Source: Litoditis marina
Taxonomy: Eukaryota > Nematoda > Chromadorea > Rhabditida > Rhabditidae
Length of the DNA: 64,000 nucleotides
NCBI GenBank assembly: GCA_964036275.1
Contig: OZ038434.1
Span: 1,138,560-1,202,559, forward strand
Direction: 5' to 3'
A model generated the notes under the pieces. It searched no databases, was not told where the DNA came from, and worked only from the letters and a program-made list of their open reading frames with translations. The position numbers and the translations under genes were made by a program. Positions 49,429 through 61,340 of the stretch are shown here, one piece after another (positions within the stretch are counted from its first letter, which is position 1; the number at the start of each line of letters is the position of its first letter).

Positions 49429-49589
49429 CAACCCTAATATTGATGGAAGAAATAGAATACCTGTAAGCTTGTATAGGACGGTTGAGCAACGGTTTTCAGC
49501 CGGATGGTAGAGACAATGCAACAAACAGGGAAGAATGTGCACACGTTACCTCACACGTCATCTGCACTCTCATAACGGGTCTAACACAA

Positions 49590-49735
49590 AACAGGTATAC
49601 TGTTAGTTTATTGCACCTTGACGTGAAACCTGTTAAACACAGCAGAATTCAAAAACATGCAATGACAAAGGGCACAATGCCTCATTAGAATTCTAAGTTC
49701 ATGTGAATATTCAGTTTACTTCTAGTTAATAAACC
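49590..49735. repeat. CCTCATTAGAAT repeat family, copy 1
   Basis: TGAAACCTGTTAAACACAGC, AAAACATGCAATGACAAAGG, GCCTCATTAGAATTC and TTTACTTCTAG in order. Copies with the same order are at 50432-50570 and, reversed, at 61070-61222; a partial one is at 52600-52692. Confidence 0.7.
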
Positions 49736-50431
49736 AGAATATATCATTGGTTACACACTCAATGCAAACTTTGCGGCAATTTTAGTTTGAAACCATGCCT
49801 CTCCACGAGAAGTTCAATTTGAAAACGGTTCAAACAGACACTTCTGCAACTGTAACTGTATTGACTCGATTTGATTATTTAATGATTGCTATGAATTGTG
49901 ACTTGAACATAATACGATACTTCATTTTCAAAGACAGAAAGTTTCTATTGACCCCTGTCGTGACTTTGAATCCGTGACTGCATATAACATGAACAAGACG
50001 TTTATCCAATCCCAATCTATCTTGTAAAGAAACAGCTTCACGAATAATTCATCATACTTGTGGAGAACAAAGACAAGAGGCGAATCTTTATTAGCTATAT
50101 ACATTAAAATACATCATTTCTACACGTTGTTTTGAGAGTTTTCGAGTAACATATTCGAAGAGGCGAGAACAAGAAGCTTTTTCCAATAGGCGAGGGTCGA
50201 TCAACAATTTTCAAAAATGTGCAAGTTTTGTAATCTATGATACAGATTACTACATCTTACACTGGCTATTTGTGAGAGTGGTTAAAGACGAAAAGTTCAA
50301 CGTAAAACTTGAGCCTGTTCGGCGCGAACAAGTAAAACATCGATTGACGTGAGGTTCTCCGGTTTGGGAAATCCTGAGTCATTTGAAAGATGGGTTAGAA
50401 TGAGCACCATTCGAATCACATGGTATATATA

Positions 50432-50570
50432 CTATTAGTCAGTTTTAGAGGCACGTGAAACATGGTAAACACAGCAGAATTCAGTAACGTGCAAAAACAA
50501 AGTGCATGCTTCCTCAATAGACTGCTAAATTCACGTGAATATTTAATTTACTTCTAGTATACACGCCACT
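50432..50570. repeat. CCTCATTAGAAT repeat family, copy 2
   Basis: TGAAACATGGTAAACACAGC, TAACGTGCAAAAACAAAGTG, TTCCTCAATAGACTG, TTTACTTCTAGTATAC. Confidence 0.65.
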
Positions 50571-50689
50571 ACCAGTAGAGAATGGAATAAGCACGTCAAC
50601 CGTGACAAGTTATCAGGAAGTGTGTAAACTTCGCCACTACACCTGCTTGAACACCGCCGTTTTTCACGCGACTCTGTACCAGTAGTATT

Positions 50690-53600
50690 CTACTTGTGAT
50701 TGACTTGTGGATTCGTTTGCCATTGTCCCTGAAGTTTCTGGAAGTAGACATCTCTAGCTTGTTCTGCGGTCACCACGTCCGTCGTGGATGAAGTATTCAG
50801 AAATCGGTCCAGATGAGATATACGGTAGAGAGACCTGCAGATAGATCGATATGTATTCTGGACAGTAACTGGTTCATTTGCAAGAACATCAACGTCATGA
50901 AACTGTATTGCTATTCGTAACCTCCTAGTACATTACGCAACAGTTTTACTTGCCACTTCCGAGAAACATTGAATTTTTTGGCCAATACGTGATCACATTG
51001 TTTTGAAGACATATAATTCATTCCTACACCGACTACTACAGTACGCAGTTTAACAGCGCGTGCTTATTATCGAAAATATCGTCTTCACAAATTATTTTTC
51101 GATAGCCAGTTGTTATAACTTGAATATATTTGAAAACAGGATGGAAGTTTTTTTTAATAAATGTGGACAGACATGCACTACGGCGTGGATAATAAAATTT
51201 ATTTTGGGACAAGTTTGAACTTGTTTTGTTCTGTTGTGTTTGTAGGTTGATGCGGATGCACTAAGAGTTGTGTGAAGGTTCTGCTGTGTTTTCAGATTGA
51301 ACTAATACCCCTATTTCGAATCGTCTCATATAATAGGATACATACCGTTTGATATGAGTTGAAAACATCGGTAGAAGAATGAGCATCAATATGGTGGAAA
51401 TAGGCATCAGAGATATCTGAAAACAAATACAAATTGATCAACGAGATGAGAAGCTGTAGTCCATTCTTATGATGATTTCAATGGTCAGCAGTACTACGGA
51501 AACTACAAAAGAATTGATGGACATTCGGATAACAAAGTTGGAAAACAAGGAGAGTTCGTCTAGGGCTCTTTGGCGAAGCAAGCCAATACGGTGTAGGTTG
51601 CTCTATCTTGCCGTGTTTGTACTTTTATCAAGTTGCTTTTCGGAGTGTCGTCTATTATTGTTCAAAACAGTGTTCAAGCAACAATGTATCGAGTTCAAAC
51701 AATATGGTAATTTCTATACCTGATATTGACTGAACGGGGCATAATCGACTATTTCGCGTAGAAGTAGTGGTGTAATGGCAGTGTCAGGTCCAACCGTCGG
51801 TAGTGATATCACATCTACCTGGAAATACATATTTGACGGAATATACTCTAGTTCACATGCACGTGTATAGTTACAGTAGAAACTTGGAACTTTTTTTCAA
51901 ATCTGTTCAACTCGTATGAATTATCGGAAAACTGCTCAGCATCAACTGAAGAATTCATGAATCTGGATCAATTTCTCGCGATGGACAAGCATTTATGAAA
52001 AATAATGTTTATATTAGAATAGGATGGATTACAATACAATATGATATTCATTGAACAAGAAGAGTAGAATTTCGAACTTATTACGATAAAAACAAACGGA
52101 GAGAAAGAGAGAGGGACACGGAGACGGAAGGAGAGAGACAGAAAGAGAAAGACATGAGTGAGAGTGAGAGAAGGTGCGAGAGAGAGAGAGAGAGACAGAC
52201 AGACAGAAAAGAGAAAACTGACAATGACTGAAGAGGTAGTCATGAGTGCGACAATGAGCATGACTGGCACCATCAGTCGGGTTGTCAGAATGTTCTCCCT
52301 CAATTGGTATCGAGTGGACAGCACACGCAGTTGCGAATCCAGCAATGTTCTCTGGAATATGGAAACTGGGATAGATAGGAAGCGAGGTCAAAGAACAAAA
52401 TACCAAAATATAAAGGGTGTTTGACGTTTATAACTTGAGTCATTAATCATTATATTATTGGTAATTTTCTTGAACCAAACACGAACCATTAATCATTAAG
52501 TCATCCAACTTCCGACTTTCGTACTCATAATGACGAGTATGGGATTGCCAGATGATTTTTATTCGATTCTCTCATACTCTGTTTCGAAAAAAAAAACAGT
52601 TGTCGAACAGCTCAGAAAACGTGCAATGACGAAATGCACAATTCCTCATTAGAATCTTTACATGACTATTCAATTTAACTCTAATATACTAGCTTCCAAA
52701 GTGTTGCCGATTCTACGAGCAACCACGTTCTGATGAAAGTCTACACGTCGGTTTGAATTGTGAATAACTAAATACATTGACATGTTTATTCATCTGCTTA
52801 TTAACTGTCCCAACTAACCGTTCGTTTTTGGTTTATTATCCACAGAATAGAGAAAGTCAGCAAAGACAACAGATTCGCGCACCACAAGACGGTTCCGTAC
52901 AACATCGCATTTTCGGTATTTGACTGAAAGGGATAATTGACAGTGAATTAAGTAGTTTAATACCGGAAGTGAAATTATACTCCAAAGTATATATAAACCT
53001 CAGTGTTAGTTACTTTACCACCTACAGCAGAATTTTTCATCAAAGTAGTTGAAGAGGCTAGTATATCACGTCCACAATGGTAAGATGGAGCGTTTGTATA
53101 TTTGTAAATAGACCTACAACTTATATAAGTATACATTTTATTTATATACATAGACACATGTTTTATATGTTGTTCCCTAACTGACCAGCTCTATATCGGA
53201 GAAAGGTAGCGTTTGCTGTTCCTTCACAGCTACTATCGTAACCACACAGACGATTGTCTGAAACATTTCATTAAACAAACAGAAATTGGTTAATTAAAAT
53301 AAAGTTTTCATTTAAATTAATAAGTGAACTAAGATTAGTATCTATAAAATTGTTTTGAAAAATTTAGTTAAAACTACGCTGCATCTCATGTTAGTCAGAT
53401 CCACCTTAGGTGAAACACTCGGAAAATAATACATATCAAGCCCAAATATGAAATGTGGACTAGATTTGTTTTTTTTTTCTCTATTGAATTTAGTTGGCAT
53501 TTTCCCGCAAATAATATAAGGGTATTGAGCCTTTTTTGCGTTTATGATTCATAACTCTGAAATTGTCTTTGTAGCACAATTATTTGATTATTTTCAACTT

Positions 53601-54803
53601 TGTAACACGTAATGCAAACCAGTTTCATATAGAGACGATAGATTTAAAAGCCGGCTGAATTGAACTTCTGACTATCGTCCTTTTTTGACTAACGCCGTTA
53701 GTCGAATTCGGCATTCAATTCAGCCCTCCTTTGAAGCAGTACGGTTATGTGAACCAATCCCGACGTATCGGTCCTTTAAACTGACTTTGAAAAATGTATT
53801 GTAGTTTGAAGGACTGAAGAGTTGGGTTTAGACCACATACTTGTCCTTCAACTGTTCCCATTACCTGTATTGTACACAGAAGAATCGCCACCCATTTGTG
53901 CCCCTTTTTCTCGTAGGATTCATATTTGACAGCGGCCAAAACGCGCTCCATGGCCAGAAAAATGGTAGAAGTGGCCAGGCCCAGACCCCCTGCCGCTGAG
54001 ATCGACTGCAGACCTGGAGATCAATCAATTTCAGAAGTATACATAACTGTAACACGGTTCTACAAGTTGAGCTGAGTATAAAACAGTGTTTCTCAAACCA
54101 TCCAAATAGCTGAACCATTTGAAAAAGACTTTCTAAAAACCACGAGAATTGAACAGAATAGGTGGGCAACTTGGGAAACTTTGACAGTCTCGTGAAGATT
54201 CAGAGTGTCACGAGTCCTTGCCAAGCTTCAACATGCATGTTGAGAGATAAAGAAATAACAGGTATGTCGGAAGAAACATATAAACGTGTAGAAAAAGTGA
54301 GAACTGACGTAGAAAGTATTCCGGATGGAATACTTGATATTCGCATCTGTTGTCTGTGGGAAGAACGAAAGATACGAACAACGTATAGACCGTATCCAAA
54401 AACACACCTGAACGACAATTTCAGTCAATAACTATCTTTCACATACACCTGCAAGTTGTCGAAAACTCTGCTAAGAAACTAAAGACCTGCTTTAAGAAAG
54501 TGAAGCACTAAGTTTCTGTAATTGACCAGCTAAAACTAGAAAAAAATCACATAAGAGTTTCATTTGGATGGAAAACTCACCAATATTCGCTATTGTCATC
54601 GAAACGGTCATACACAACAGCAACAGTCTCGCGTTGAAGTGGAGGGCTTTCGAGTGAAAAATGGCAACTGTGAGGAGAGAGATTCCCAGGATGCAGAGAG
54701 GCTCGACGACGAGACGGAAGAGAAGTGAGTAATGGACAAAGGATCCCGAAGCGAAAATCTCCGAGGCGGCAGCACACAACTCGCACCGTGAACAGTTGAT
54801 CAT
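50690..54803 (-). CDS. nematode serpentine chemoreceptor, Sre family (Sra superfamily)
   Basis: Complete gene of nine exons: 54803-54581, 54132-54056, 54005-53865, 53257-53186, 52923-52819, 52351-52223, 51818-51720, 51416-51346 and 50834-50690 (1062 nt, 353 aa, the usual Sre length). All phases join. Seven hydrophobic segments can be traced. Family-like marks are HFN at 55-57 after TM1, AMER at 118-121 after TM3, STRYQLREN at 218-226 in the third intracellular loop, and YFQKLQGQW at 336-344 near the C-terminus. Sre receptors are nematode-restricted GPCRs thought to detect environmental chemicals in sensory cilia; the ligand is unknown. Exon 2 (GESLFQ...) is the least certain, with donor ACC/GTGTTA. 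Introns carry copies of mobile elements. It lies on the same strand as the orphan gene downstream, but the 2.2-kb gap gives no support for an operon. Confidence 0.9.
51225..51310. repeat. palindromic MITE remnant
   Basis: TTGTGTTTGTAGGTTGATGCGG and GCTGTGTTTTCAGATTGAAC are decayed family sequences in an Sre-gene intron; a second remnant (CCAATACGGTGTAGGTTGCT) is at about 51585. Confidence 0.45.
52090..52205. repeat. GA-rich microsatellite
   Basis: (GAGA)n with ACAGACAG interruptions, about 20 bp past the donor of an Sre-gene exon. Confidence 0.9.
52600..52692. repeat. CCTCATTAGAAT repeat family, partial copy
   Basis: AACGTGCAATGACGAAATGC, TTCCTCATTAGAATC and TTTAACTCTAATATAC match the family. 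Confidence 0.6.
53731..53850. repeat. MITE, GACGATTATG family, copy 4 (diverged)
   Basis: TTGAAGCAGTACGGTTATGT at the left and GACCACATACTTGTCCTTCA at the right, with GGTCCTTTAAACTG between, 15 bp from an Sre-gene exon. Confidence 0.65.
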
Positions 54804-54816
54804 GACACTGAAAACA
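54804..54816 (-). promoter_or_regulatory. acceptor four bases upstream of the Sre gene ATG
   Basis: On the minus strand the sequence GTTTTCAG is followed by TGTC and then ATG at 54803. This is a consensus nematode acceptor and a good candidate for spliced-leader addition; no upstream coding exon was found. Confidence 0.45.
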
Positions 54817-56134
54817 ACTGAAGATATAAGTGAATTTCGTGACAATAGATATAAATGAACAAATTTGAGTCTGTTTGATCAGAACCAGCAATATGACTGA
54901 CTATAACTGGAAGAGAAGCACCTTCCCGTCTCTATGTATAAAAAAGAAGATGCAATCGTAGAAAAAATAGAAAAGTTGTTTAACAAGACTACTTGGAAAC
55001 TAAAAGGAGAAGTCGTGCGAAAATGTAGGCTCATCTCAGTCCGTGAACGTACTCTAAAATTATAATCCTTGTTTTTATAAAGAGGTCTGATGACCGAGAG
55101 GTCTTCAGCAAATTCTATTTTTTTGAGTTCAGGGCAAAATGAGTCTCTCAATTTGTTCTCAATTTTTGTGTGTAGTTTATTCCTCATCAGAATTACCACA
55201 ACTACATGAAGTTCAAGTTCAACTATGATTATGGAGGAAGTAACTAAATAATCTACAGTAATTTCATTTAGCTGGCCGAACTAATTCTCGTAGAACTGAA
55301 TGAGTATTTACTCTAGTTGAAGTTTTCCTTGTATTTACTCAGAAAGGAAGTTCATGACGCAGAAGCGTAAACAATGCAGTTATATTATCAATCAATTCAT
55401 GTGCAAATTGCGCAAAAATAATGAGAACTAGACTCGTAGACGAAAATAAAGTCACACGGAAGTCTATAGGATCACTGGAGAGTTCAGAATGAAACAGCGA
55501 GCGTTAATATGAAGTTTTGATAGTCGTCCAGAAAATTTGAAAAAGCTAAAAATCCGAACTGACTATCAAAGTCGAACAAAATGTGATACTTCTTATATTA
55601 ACAAGTTCTGAACTGTGAAAGACTCAAAGAACAGTATTGAGCGAGGCAATTACTTCGATAAATCAAACAAAAACTGAAAGTAGTGGAAAGGGATGACTAG
55701 GAGTATGATACGATGGTCAAACACCACATACTGTGCTAGTAAATAACAGTGTCACGTGACACGTGGGAATCATACTTGCTGTTCTGAGTGTTGCATTTTT
55801 CACGTGAAAAATCAATTCAATTCTGATTAGAAGTGAATGAAAAGTGACCTATTTCGCAAATCGAGAAATAACGCGCGTACAAAAATCAAACTACATATAA
55901 GGCATGTTAGGAAGTTACAAAGATTCTTGCTAAAACTGCTGCTACCCACACGACCATTTGAGCTACATCAGTAGAAAGCAAACTGGGGATATAAAGGTCA
56001 GAAGCTCAATGGATATACTACAATTTATATCCAGTGTAACTGCGAGGGTATGCTACTACAAAAGTCTTCTACTACGTAAAGCACACTTTCCTCTTTAATA
56101 GCTGCGTATTGAATGTATGGCAGAGAATAAGGTT

Positions 56135-56340
56135 CAAAACATAGTGGGTGCCAAATTTATAAATTTCTGTCTCTCGCCGAAATCGAACCTGCGAGCAAAC
56201 GATTTGTAGCAGGGTGCTAACCACTGCACTACTAGAGTACATAAGCAGCAAGCTCTGCAATCGAAGACATGTGTGCGTACACAGCGGAAAGTGAGATATA
56301 CAGTACTCTCTCGCATTTTCGTAGGCGACAACTATATAGA
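56135..56340 (-). repeat. tRNA-derived SINE, copy 2
   Basis: The minus strand reads GTATATCTCACTTTCCGCTG, then AGTGCAGTGGTTAGCACCC (A box) and GCAGGTTCGATTTCGGCG (B box), then TTTGGCACCCACTATG. Same order as copies 1 and 3. Confidence 0.75.
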
Positions 56341-56354
56341 GAGTGAACGAATTT

Positions 56355-56445
56355 TTATTGTAGTTTGTAGTTTGATCAGTCGAACGTAATATATTTTCCA
56401 ATGTAATTGCAACGAGATCAAACTACAGACCGAACAGACAATGTA
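56355..56445. repeat. palindromic MITE (TTTGTAGTTTGATC family)
   Basis: GTAGTTTGTAGTTTGATCAG and ACGAGATCAAACTACAGACC face each other directly beside SINE copy 2. Confidence 0.7.
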
Positions 56446-56611
56446 GCACTCGCTCGCCTATCAGAAGAAAGAGGAAGGACTAGAAACTAGATAGAAATAA
56501 TTGAAGCCATATGATTTCTATCATTTCATAGCGGTTTGTAAGAGCACAATATTTGATCTACCGAGGAGAAAGTAACAGAGTAATAATGAATGTTTCATGG
56601 TTTGAATCCCT

Positions 56612-56692
56612 GCTGCTCTCTCTCTCTCTATCTCTCTCTCTGTGTAACACCCTCTCTCTCTACCCCTATCTCTCTCGCTCTTTTCTCTCCCT
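56612..56692. repeat. CT microsatellite
   Basis: Interrupted (CT)n tract. Confidence 0.9.
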
Positions 56693-58196
56693 CTATTTGC
56701 ACTGTTGATGTGGATATAACGAGCATACCAGGGTACCAGTAGTGTATCTCTTTCGGGCCTACTTTTCATATGATGTTTCCGTGAAAAAAGAGACAATTCC
56801 GCTTCACCGAGTTCTCAAACCCACACAAACCCCCCCCCCCCATTAGCAGAAGCAAAAACATTTTTACTGGCATCCTACAACATTAGAATAAATTCTGGGA
56901 ACGGTGAACAACATTATATATTCGGATGGCATAATAATATGGCAAATAGAAAAGGATATTCGTGAAGTGTTCAAAAAGGGTGGCTTGAGGCGGGATAGAT
57001 ATGGGCACAAAAGTCTATATTCTTCATTTCACCAACAAAGACATCAAACTGTTCCGACTACGCAATGAGCGAGCGTTCGTTGAAGTTATGCGTTGTCTAG
57101 AGCTTTGTCTTCAACTGAATTGATATTCTGCATAATGTAATCTAGAATTATTTAGGATACATTTGTACAAATCAACTTTTTCAAAAATTTTAAAGAGCAG
57201 TCAACGATGAAAACCGTAAAACTCCGAACTTTTCTGAAATAAATTATTTGTAACCAGATACCATTTATGATTTATTGGTTCAATCAACCAAACAGCATCA
57301 TGAAACTCGTAGAGTTTAATAGAATAGAATATTTAGTGAGTCGTGTGATTTAAAAACTTGAATACGGAAAAATGTGTTCCGAAAGTCCGAGCGCGATGTA
57401 TTTGGAACGATATTCAAAGAATTTCGACTACAAATAGGCGATAACTAGCTTACCAGAGAAGATAATACCAATAAGAATTTAAAAATATCCCAATGTCCGC
57501 GTATGCAGAGTCTAATATGAAGAGGTTCTCGCGAGCGAGATAATCAGTATTATGTTTATCGTATCATCCGCCATACGCACATGACGTGCAAGAAGCAAAC
57601 ATGAATAGTGCGGAGGAAGGAGGAAAGAAAGTAAAGGAAACGGAAAATAAGAGATGTCTGCCATACTGCAAATTTTTTGAGGTCCTGCTACTGTCAGCGA
57701 CCACTCCACCTCCAAAACTATTCTCATACTTTTCACATTATGATTTTCGGAAAACGCCTATTTTTGCGTATGAAATACCCCAATATCCAAAAAAGCAGTT
57801 TAACTCTTACTCATTGTAATTTTCACCGTAGAATGCAGGAGTTGTTGGAGAAATAATCAAACTGTTCGTGGTATAGTGACAGAAGTAACCTACAGTGAAA
57901 ACACAAAAAGGGTGAATGAAACATAGATCAAGGATTGACACAGTTGGCACTGTGTCAAGTTATCGCGCATTATCTAGATATCCCAAAGCACAGAAGAAAG
58001 TAAGGTATACCGTATACTATTCTTCATAAGTTGTGAGGCGACCACATGAAAGAGAAGTAAATATCATATAGATTGTCTCTCGAAATATCCTTTTGGCAAA
58101 TGTGAGTGGTCGGTGTTCGCTTTCCTTTGTTTACGAACTGGTCTCGAATATTATGGCATCAATCAGAGATGGAACGTATCTTGAAACTAATTGGGA

Positions 58197-58233
58197 TGAG
58201 AGAGAGAGAGAGGGGAGGGAGAGAGAGAGAGGG

Positions 58234-58317
<84 letters not shown>

Positions 58318-58420
58318 CAGAAAGGAAGGGAGAGGGAGAGAGAGAGAGTGGAGGGGGCGAAAGAGGGGACATAGATAGGAGGGATGGAGAGGGAGAAAAA
58401 GAGAGAGAGTGAGATTGAGT
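58197..58420. repeat. long GA microsatellite
   Basis: More than 60 bp of pure (GA)n inside a 220-bp GA/GGGA-rich tract, the longest simple repeat of the window. Confidence 0.97.
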
Positions 58421-58599
58421 GGGAGAAATTTGCAAGCCCAAGCTTCCGGGTGACTAGCGCAAGTGCAGATAATTTGATGAAGGGATTATGGTAATTGGAA
58501 AATACCCGTGAGACACTTGGTTTTCGATGGAGCAGTCGTTCAAAGAATAGGCAATGTAGATCGAAGATTGAGGGAAAGTAGTGCAAATATAAAGACCGC

Positions 58600-58815
58600 C
58601 CTTCGCAAATCAAGCCTATACATAGTCGGCGCCAACGAAAAGCCTGGAGGGTACTGTATATCTCACTTTCCGCTGTGTAATCACGCATGTCCTCGATTCC
58701 AACAAATGCCGGAATAGCGGAGTGGGTTCGCGACCTGCTACAAATCTTTTGCTCGCAGGTTCGATTGCGGCGAGAGACAGAAGTTTATAAATTTGGCACC
58801 CACTATAGTGTATGT
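58600..58815 (+). repeat. tRNA-derived SINE, copy 3
   Basis: TGTATATCTCACTTTCCGCTG, a decayed A box (AGCGGAGTGGGTTCGCGACC), GCAGGTTCGATTGCGGCGAG (B box), then TTTGGCACCCACTATAG. Confidence 0.75.
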
Positions 58816-58925
58816 TGCCCTGGTGCATTGGGTTTGTAGTTTGATCACGTTGTGTTTCGGCCGAAATTCTCAAGTTATGACGGTATCGAAATGAAACTAA
58901 AACAAAGATTTAGTCATTCCCTACA
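58805..58925. repeat. palindromic MITE (TTTGTAGTTTGATC family)
   Basis: AGTGTATGTTGCCCTGG..GGGTTTGTAGTTTGATCACG at the left; ATCGAAATGAAACTAAAAC and TAGTCATTCCCTAC at the decayed right end. It overlaps the 3' tail of SINE copy 3. Confidence 0.55.
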
Positions 58926-59137
58926 TTCTACAAATGGGGTCGTTTAGTTGAAAGGAGAATGGAGAGAAGACTGTTTTAGTGAATTGTAACTCTCGTTCTG
59001 GTGTGCGGTTTCGAGTACGACTTCAAGAGGAACACATTCCGCTGGAACCTTGTATCGGACGAAAACGGACAATTAGGTTGGTAGCTCTCACAGTAGTGTA
59101 TAATGAACAATACTATAGAGTTCGATTTTCTCGAAGC

Positions 59138-59234
59138 AGGCGGCGCAGCAAACCGTCCGATCTCATGAGAAATTCGTCAGATATTGCTCATGATGTATCT
59201 AATGAGAATTTTGAGGGATGGCTACCGCGCCAGG
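59138..59234. repeat. CTCATGAG foldback element, short copy
   Basis: AGGCGGCGCAGCAAACCG and GAGGGATGGCTACCGCGCC at the ends, TCTCATGAGAAATTCG inside. Confidence 0.65.
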
Positions 59235-59334
59235 CCCCCCAGAAAACTGTTTTCCGCTACCAGTGAAATATAATCAAGAGACATAGAGGAATAGGTTGGA
59301 GGAGAGTAACAATCGTCAAAAGGATGGAGGAGTA

Positions 59335-59372
59335 AGAGAAAGAGAGAGAGAGAAAAAAAGAGAGACAGAAGG

Positions 59373-59404
<32 letters not shown>

Positions 59405-59525
59405 AGAGAGAGAGACAAAGAGAGACAGAAGGAGAGAGAAAGAGAGAGAGAGAGAGAAAGAGAGAGAGACAAAGAGAGACAGAAGGAGAGAGAAAGAGAG
59501 AGAGAGAGAGAAAGAGAGAGAGACA
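59335..59525. repeat. GA-rich higher-order repeat
   Basis: A unit AAAGAGAGACAGAAGGAGAG recurs three times at roughly 60-bp spacing within (GA)n, giving a higher-order period. Confidence 0.85.
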
Positions 59526-60149
59526 CAATAGCTCATTCCGCGTGGTTGTGACAAACAATAATATAAATCGTTTACACGAAAGCCGCTAATTTATAATTAG
59601 TACTGATGTGGTTGATTATCGTCCGGGGACAGTCATTCGAACTCCGTTGAACCCTAGAAAAAGACTCCCACTAATGCGTTTTAACAAATGAATTTATTGG
59701 AAAAATGAATTCAATAGGTTCGGGGCCAGTAAAGTGCTAGTTCATAAAATTCCATCTCATTCGAATTTATTTGAAGGGTTTCATTGTACTAATAAAACTC
59801 AATAGGTAAGCGTAGATACATGATGGAAAATGTTAACACAATAAGGATCGAACACGGAGGGAAAGGAAAACATATAGGGAAAATGAACGATTGTATTTAT
59901 TAATTACATTCATAGATATTTTTCCGTTTTTCTCAAAATTCACCCAGAACTTCAAAATGGAGTGGAATTTTCTAGTATTAGAGAGGTACATTAGAAATAA
60001 ACACATCATTAAACGAAATAGGGGGAGCAATCATAGTAATGAACGAACGAAATCAATAACACAGAAGAAAAAAGAACACAGATGTGGAGATAATCAGTGA
60101 CCACATTGTGGGGAACAATCATATGATGGGCAATACGGGTTTGTGGAGG

Positions 60150-60380
60150 AGACAAACCGATGCGAGAGAAGAAGAGAGTGCTTAGAGAAAGAGAGAAGGA
60201 GAGAGAGGAAAAGAGAGACACACAGATGAAGACAGTCTGAGAGAGAGAAAGGGAGAAATAGAGAGCGAAAGAGCTGACACATGGATAATGAGTTATGACA
60301 AAACTTAAAGCGAAGAGAAGGAATAGACAGAGAGCGAGAGAGAAACAGAGAAACATAGAAAAGGAGAGAACGAAAAGAGA
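60150..60380. repeat. degenerate GA-rich tract
   Basis: Interrupted GAGAGAAAG runs over about 230 bp; the long minus-strand frame across it is an artefact. Confidence 0.8.
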
Positions 60381-60544
60381 AAGGTTTAGTACAATTCTAA
60401 ATATCCGAACCAGTGGTGGAGCTAAAACACTCTGAAAAGTGTTTCGTGACTCTATCAAAACAAGTAATCCATCGTATTTACTCGAAAAAATAACATTTAA
60501 GGACAAATGATTTAAGGCAAGTGTAAAGATAAATGTCATACTGA

Positions 60545-60612
60545 GAGCTTCAGTGTAGTAATTCACAAAAAAACTACACTCATGGGTTCGAGTCCCCAGT
60601 CCATGAACGACC
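60545..60612 (+). repeat. tRNA-like fragment
   Basis: GGGTTCGAGTCCCCAGTCC is a good T-arm and B box. Upstream CTTCAGTGTAGTAATTC is only weakly A-box-like. No full cloverleaf. Confidence 0.35.
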
Positions 60613-61069
60613 ATTTTTGGTATAGAACTTGGTCTCCGATGGAACGCGGTTAGCTGAAGGTGAAGCTTGTGAATATATTAGCTGGCCATTTCAAAAAACA
60701 TACCTGTGACCTTCTTTTTCTGTCATGGAACGGAGTGTTATTTCGATAATATAAAGTGTAATATTTTAGTTTTGAAAAACCAGACTTACCACTATTTATT
60801 TTTTAAATGACCAAAAGTTATATGCTCAGTACACTAGACTGTTCTTTGTTTGGAACAAAAGGCAGCTTTCCGCGGGTAGATTTATAGATGTAGCAATTAC
60901 AATGCTACTTGTTGTATAACATGAAAATACGGAACTAAGTTTCGAATGAAAATGATGATCACTGGCTTACAATAAAGAGTACTCATATAATGATAATTCT
61001 TGACACTTTCAGGCAAAGAAGCTGTTTGCTAAAATAGAACCGCAGTGCAGTGTGGATCATATTGACAAC

Positions 61070-61222
61070 ACGTGTATACTAAAAGTAAATTGAATAGTAA
61101 CGTCAAGTTGGCATTCTAATGAGGAATCGTGCACTTCGTCATTGCACGTATCTGAGTTTCTGCTGTTTTAACATGTTTCACGTGGCTGTGCGATTGACTA
61201 ACAGTATAAGGGCCCTTCAGGT
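61070..61222 (-). repeat. CCTCATTAGAAT repeat family, reversed copy
   Basis: Read on the minus strand: TAACATGTTTCACG-type end, CGTGCAATGACGAAGTGC, TTCCTCATTAGAATGCC and TTTACTTTTAGTATAC. Confidence 0.65.
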
Positions 61223-61249
61223 TAAGACAGCATAAAATGGGGAGTGTTC

Positions 61250-61340
61250 GACAGATCTGCTGTGTTTGTAATTTGATCTCTCGGTTGTTCAGTTGTACTC
61301 TGCTGTGTGCGCTAATCAAACTGCAACTCAGATTCGGTCA
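61250..61340. repeat. palindromic MITE copy
   Basis: GCTGTGTTTGTAATTTGATCTC faces GCTAATCAAACTGCAAC. A second, more decayed copy runs from TTGTAGTTTGATGTCG (61437) to CACAGTAGGATAGAGCAACA (61515). Confidence 0.55.

Larger units (their letters stand above)
48410..50689. other. gap between orphan-gene exon and Sre gene
   Basis: It probably holds the missing 5' exon(s) of the orphan gene, which I could not identify. It contains the CTCGAAA satellite (49158-49428) and two copies of the CCTCATTAGAAT repeat (49590 and 50432). Confidence 0.4.

Noticed and set aside
49090..49542. 150-codon frame of FEFFEF/SSFSS-type repeats; also considered as a CRISPR-like array
   Set aside because: It is the CTCGAAA satellite. 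There are no unique spacers of constant length, and the genome is eukaryotic.
58131..58688. 185-codon minus-strand frame rich in serine and leucine, and similar frames at 8116, 9016, 9818, 52029, 59222 and 60009
   Set aside because: All are translations of GA/CT microsatellites, which are open in several frames at once and show no domain.
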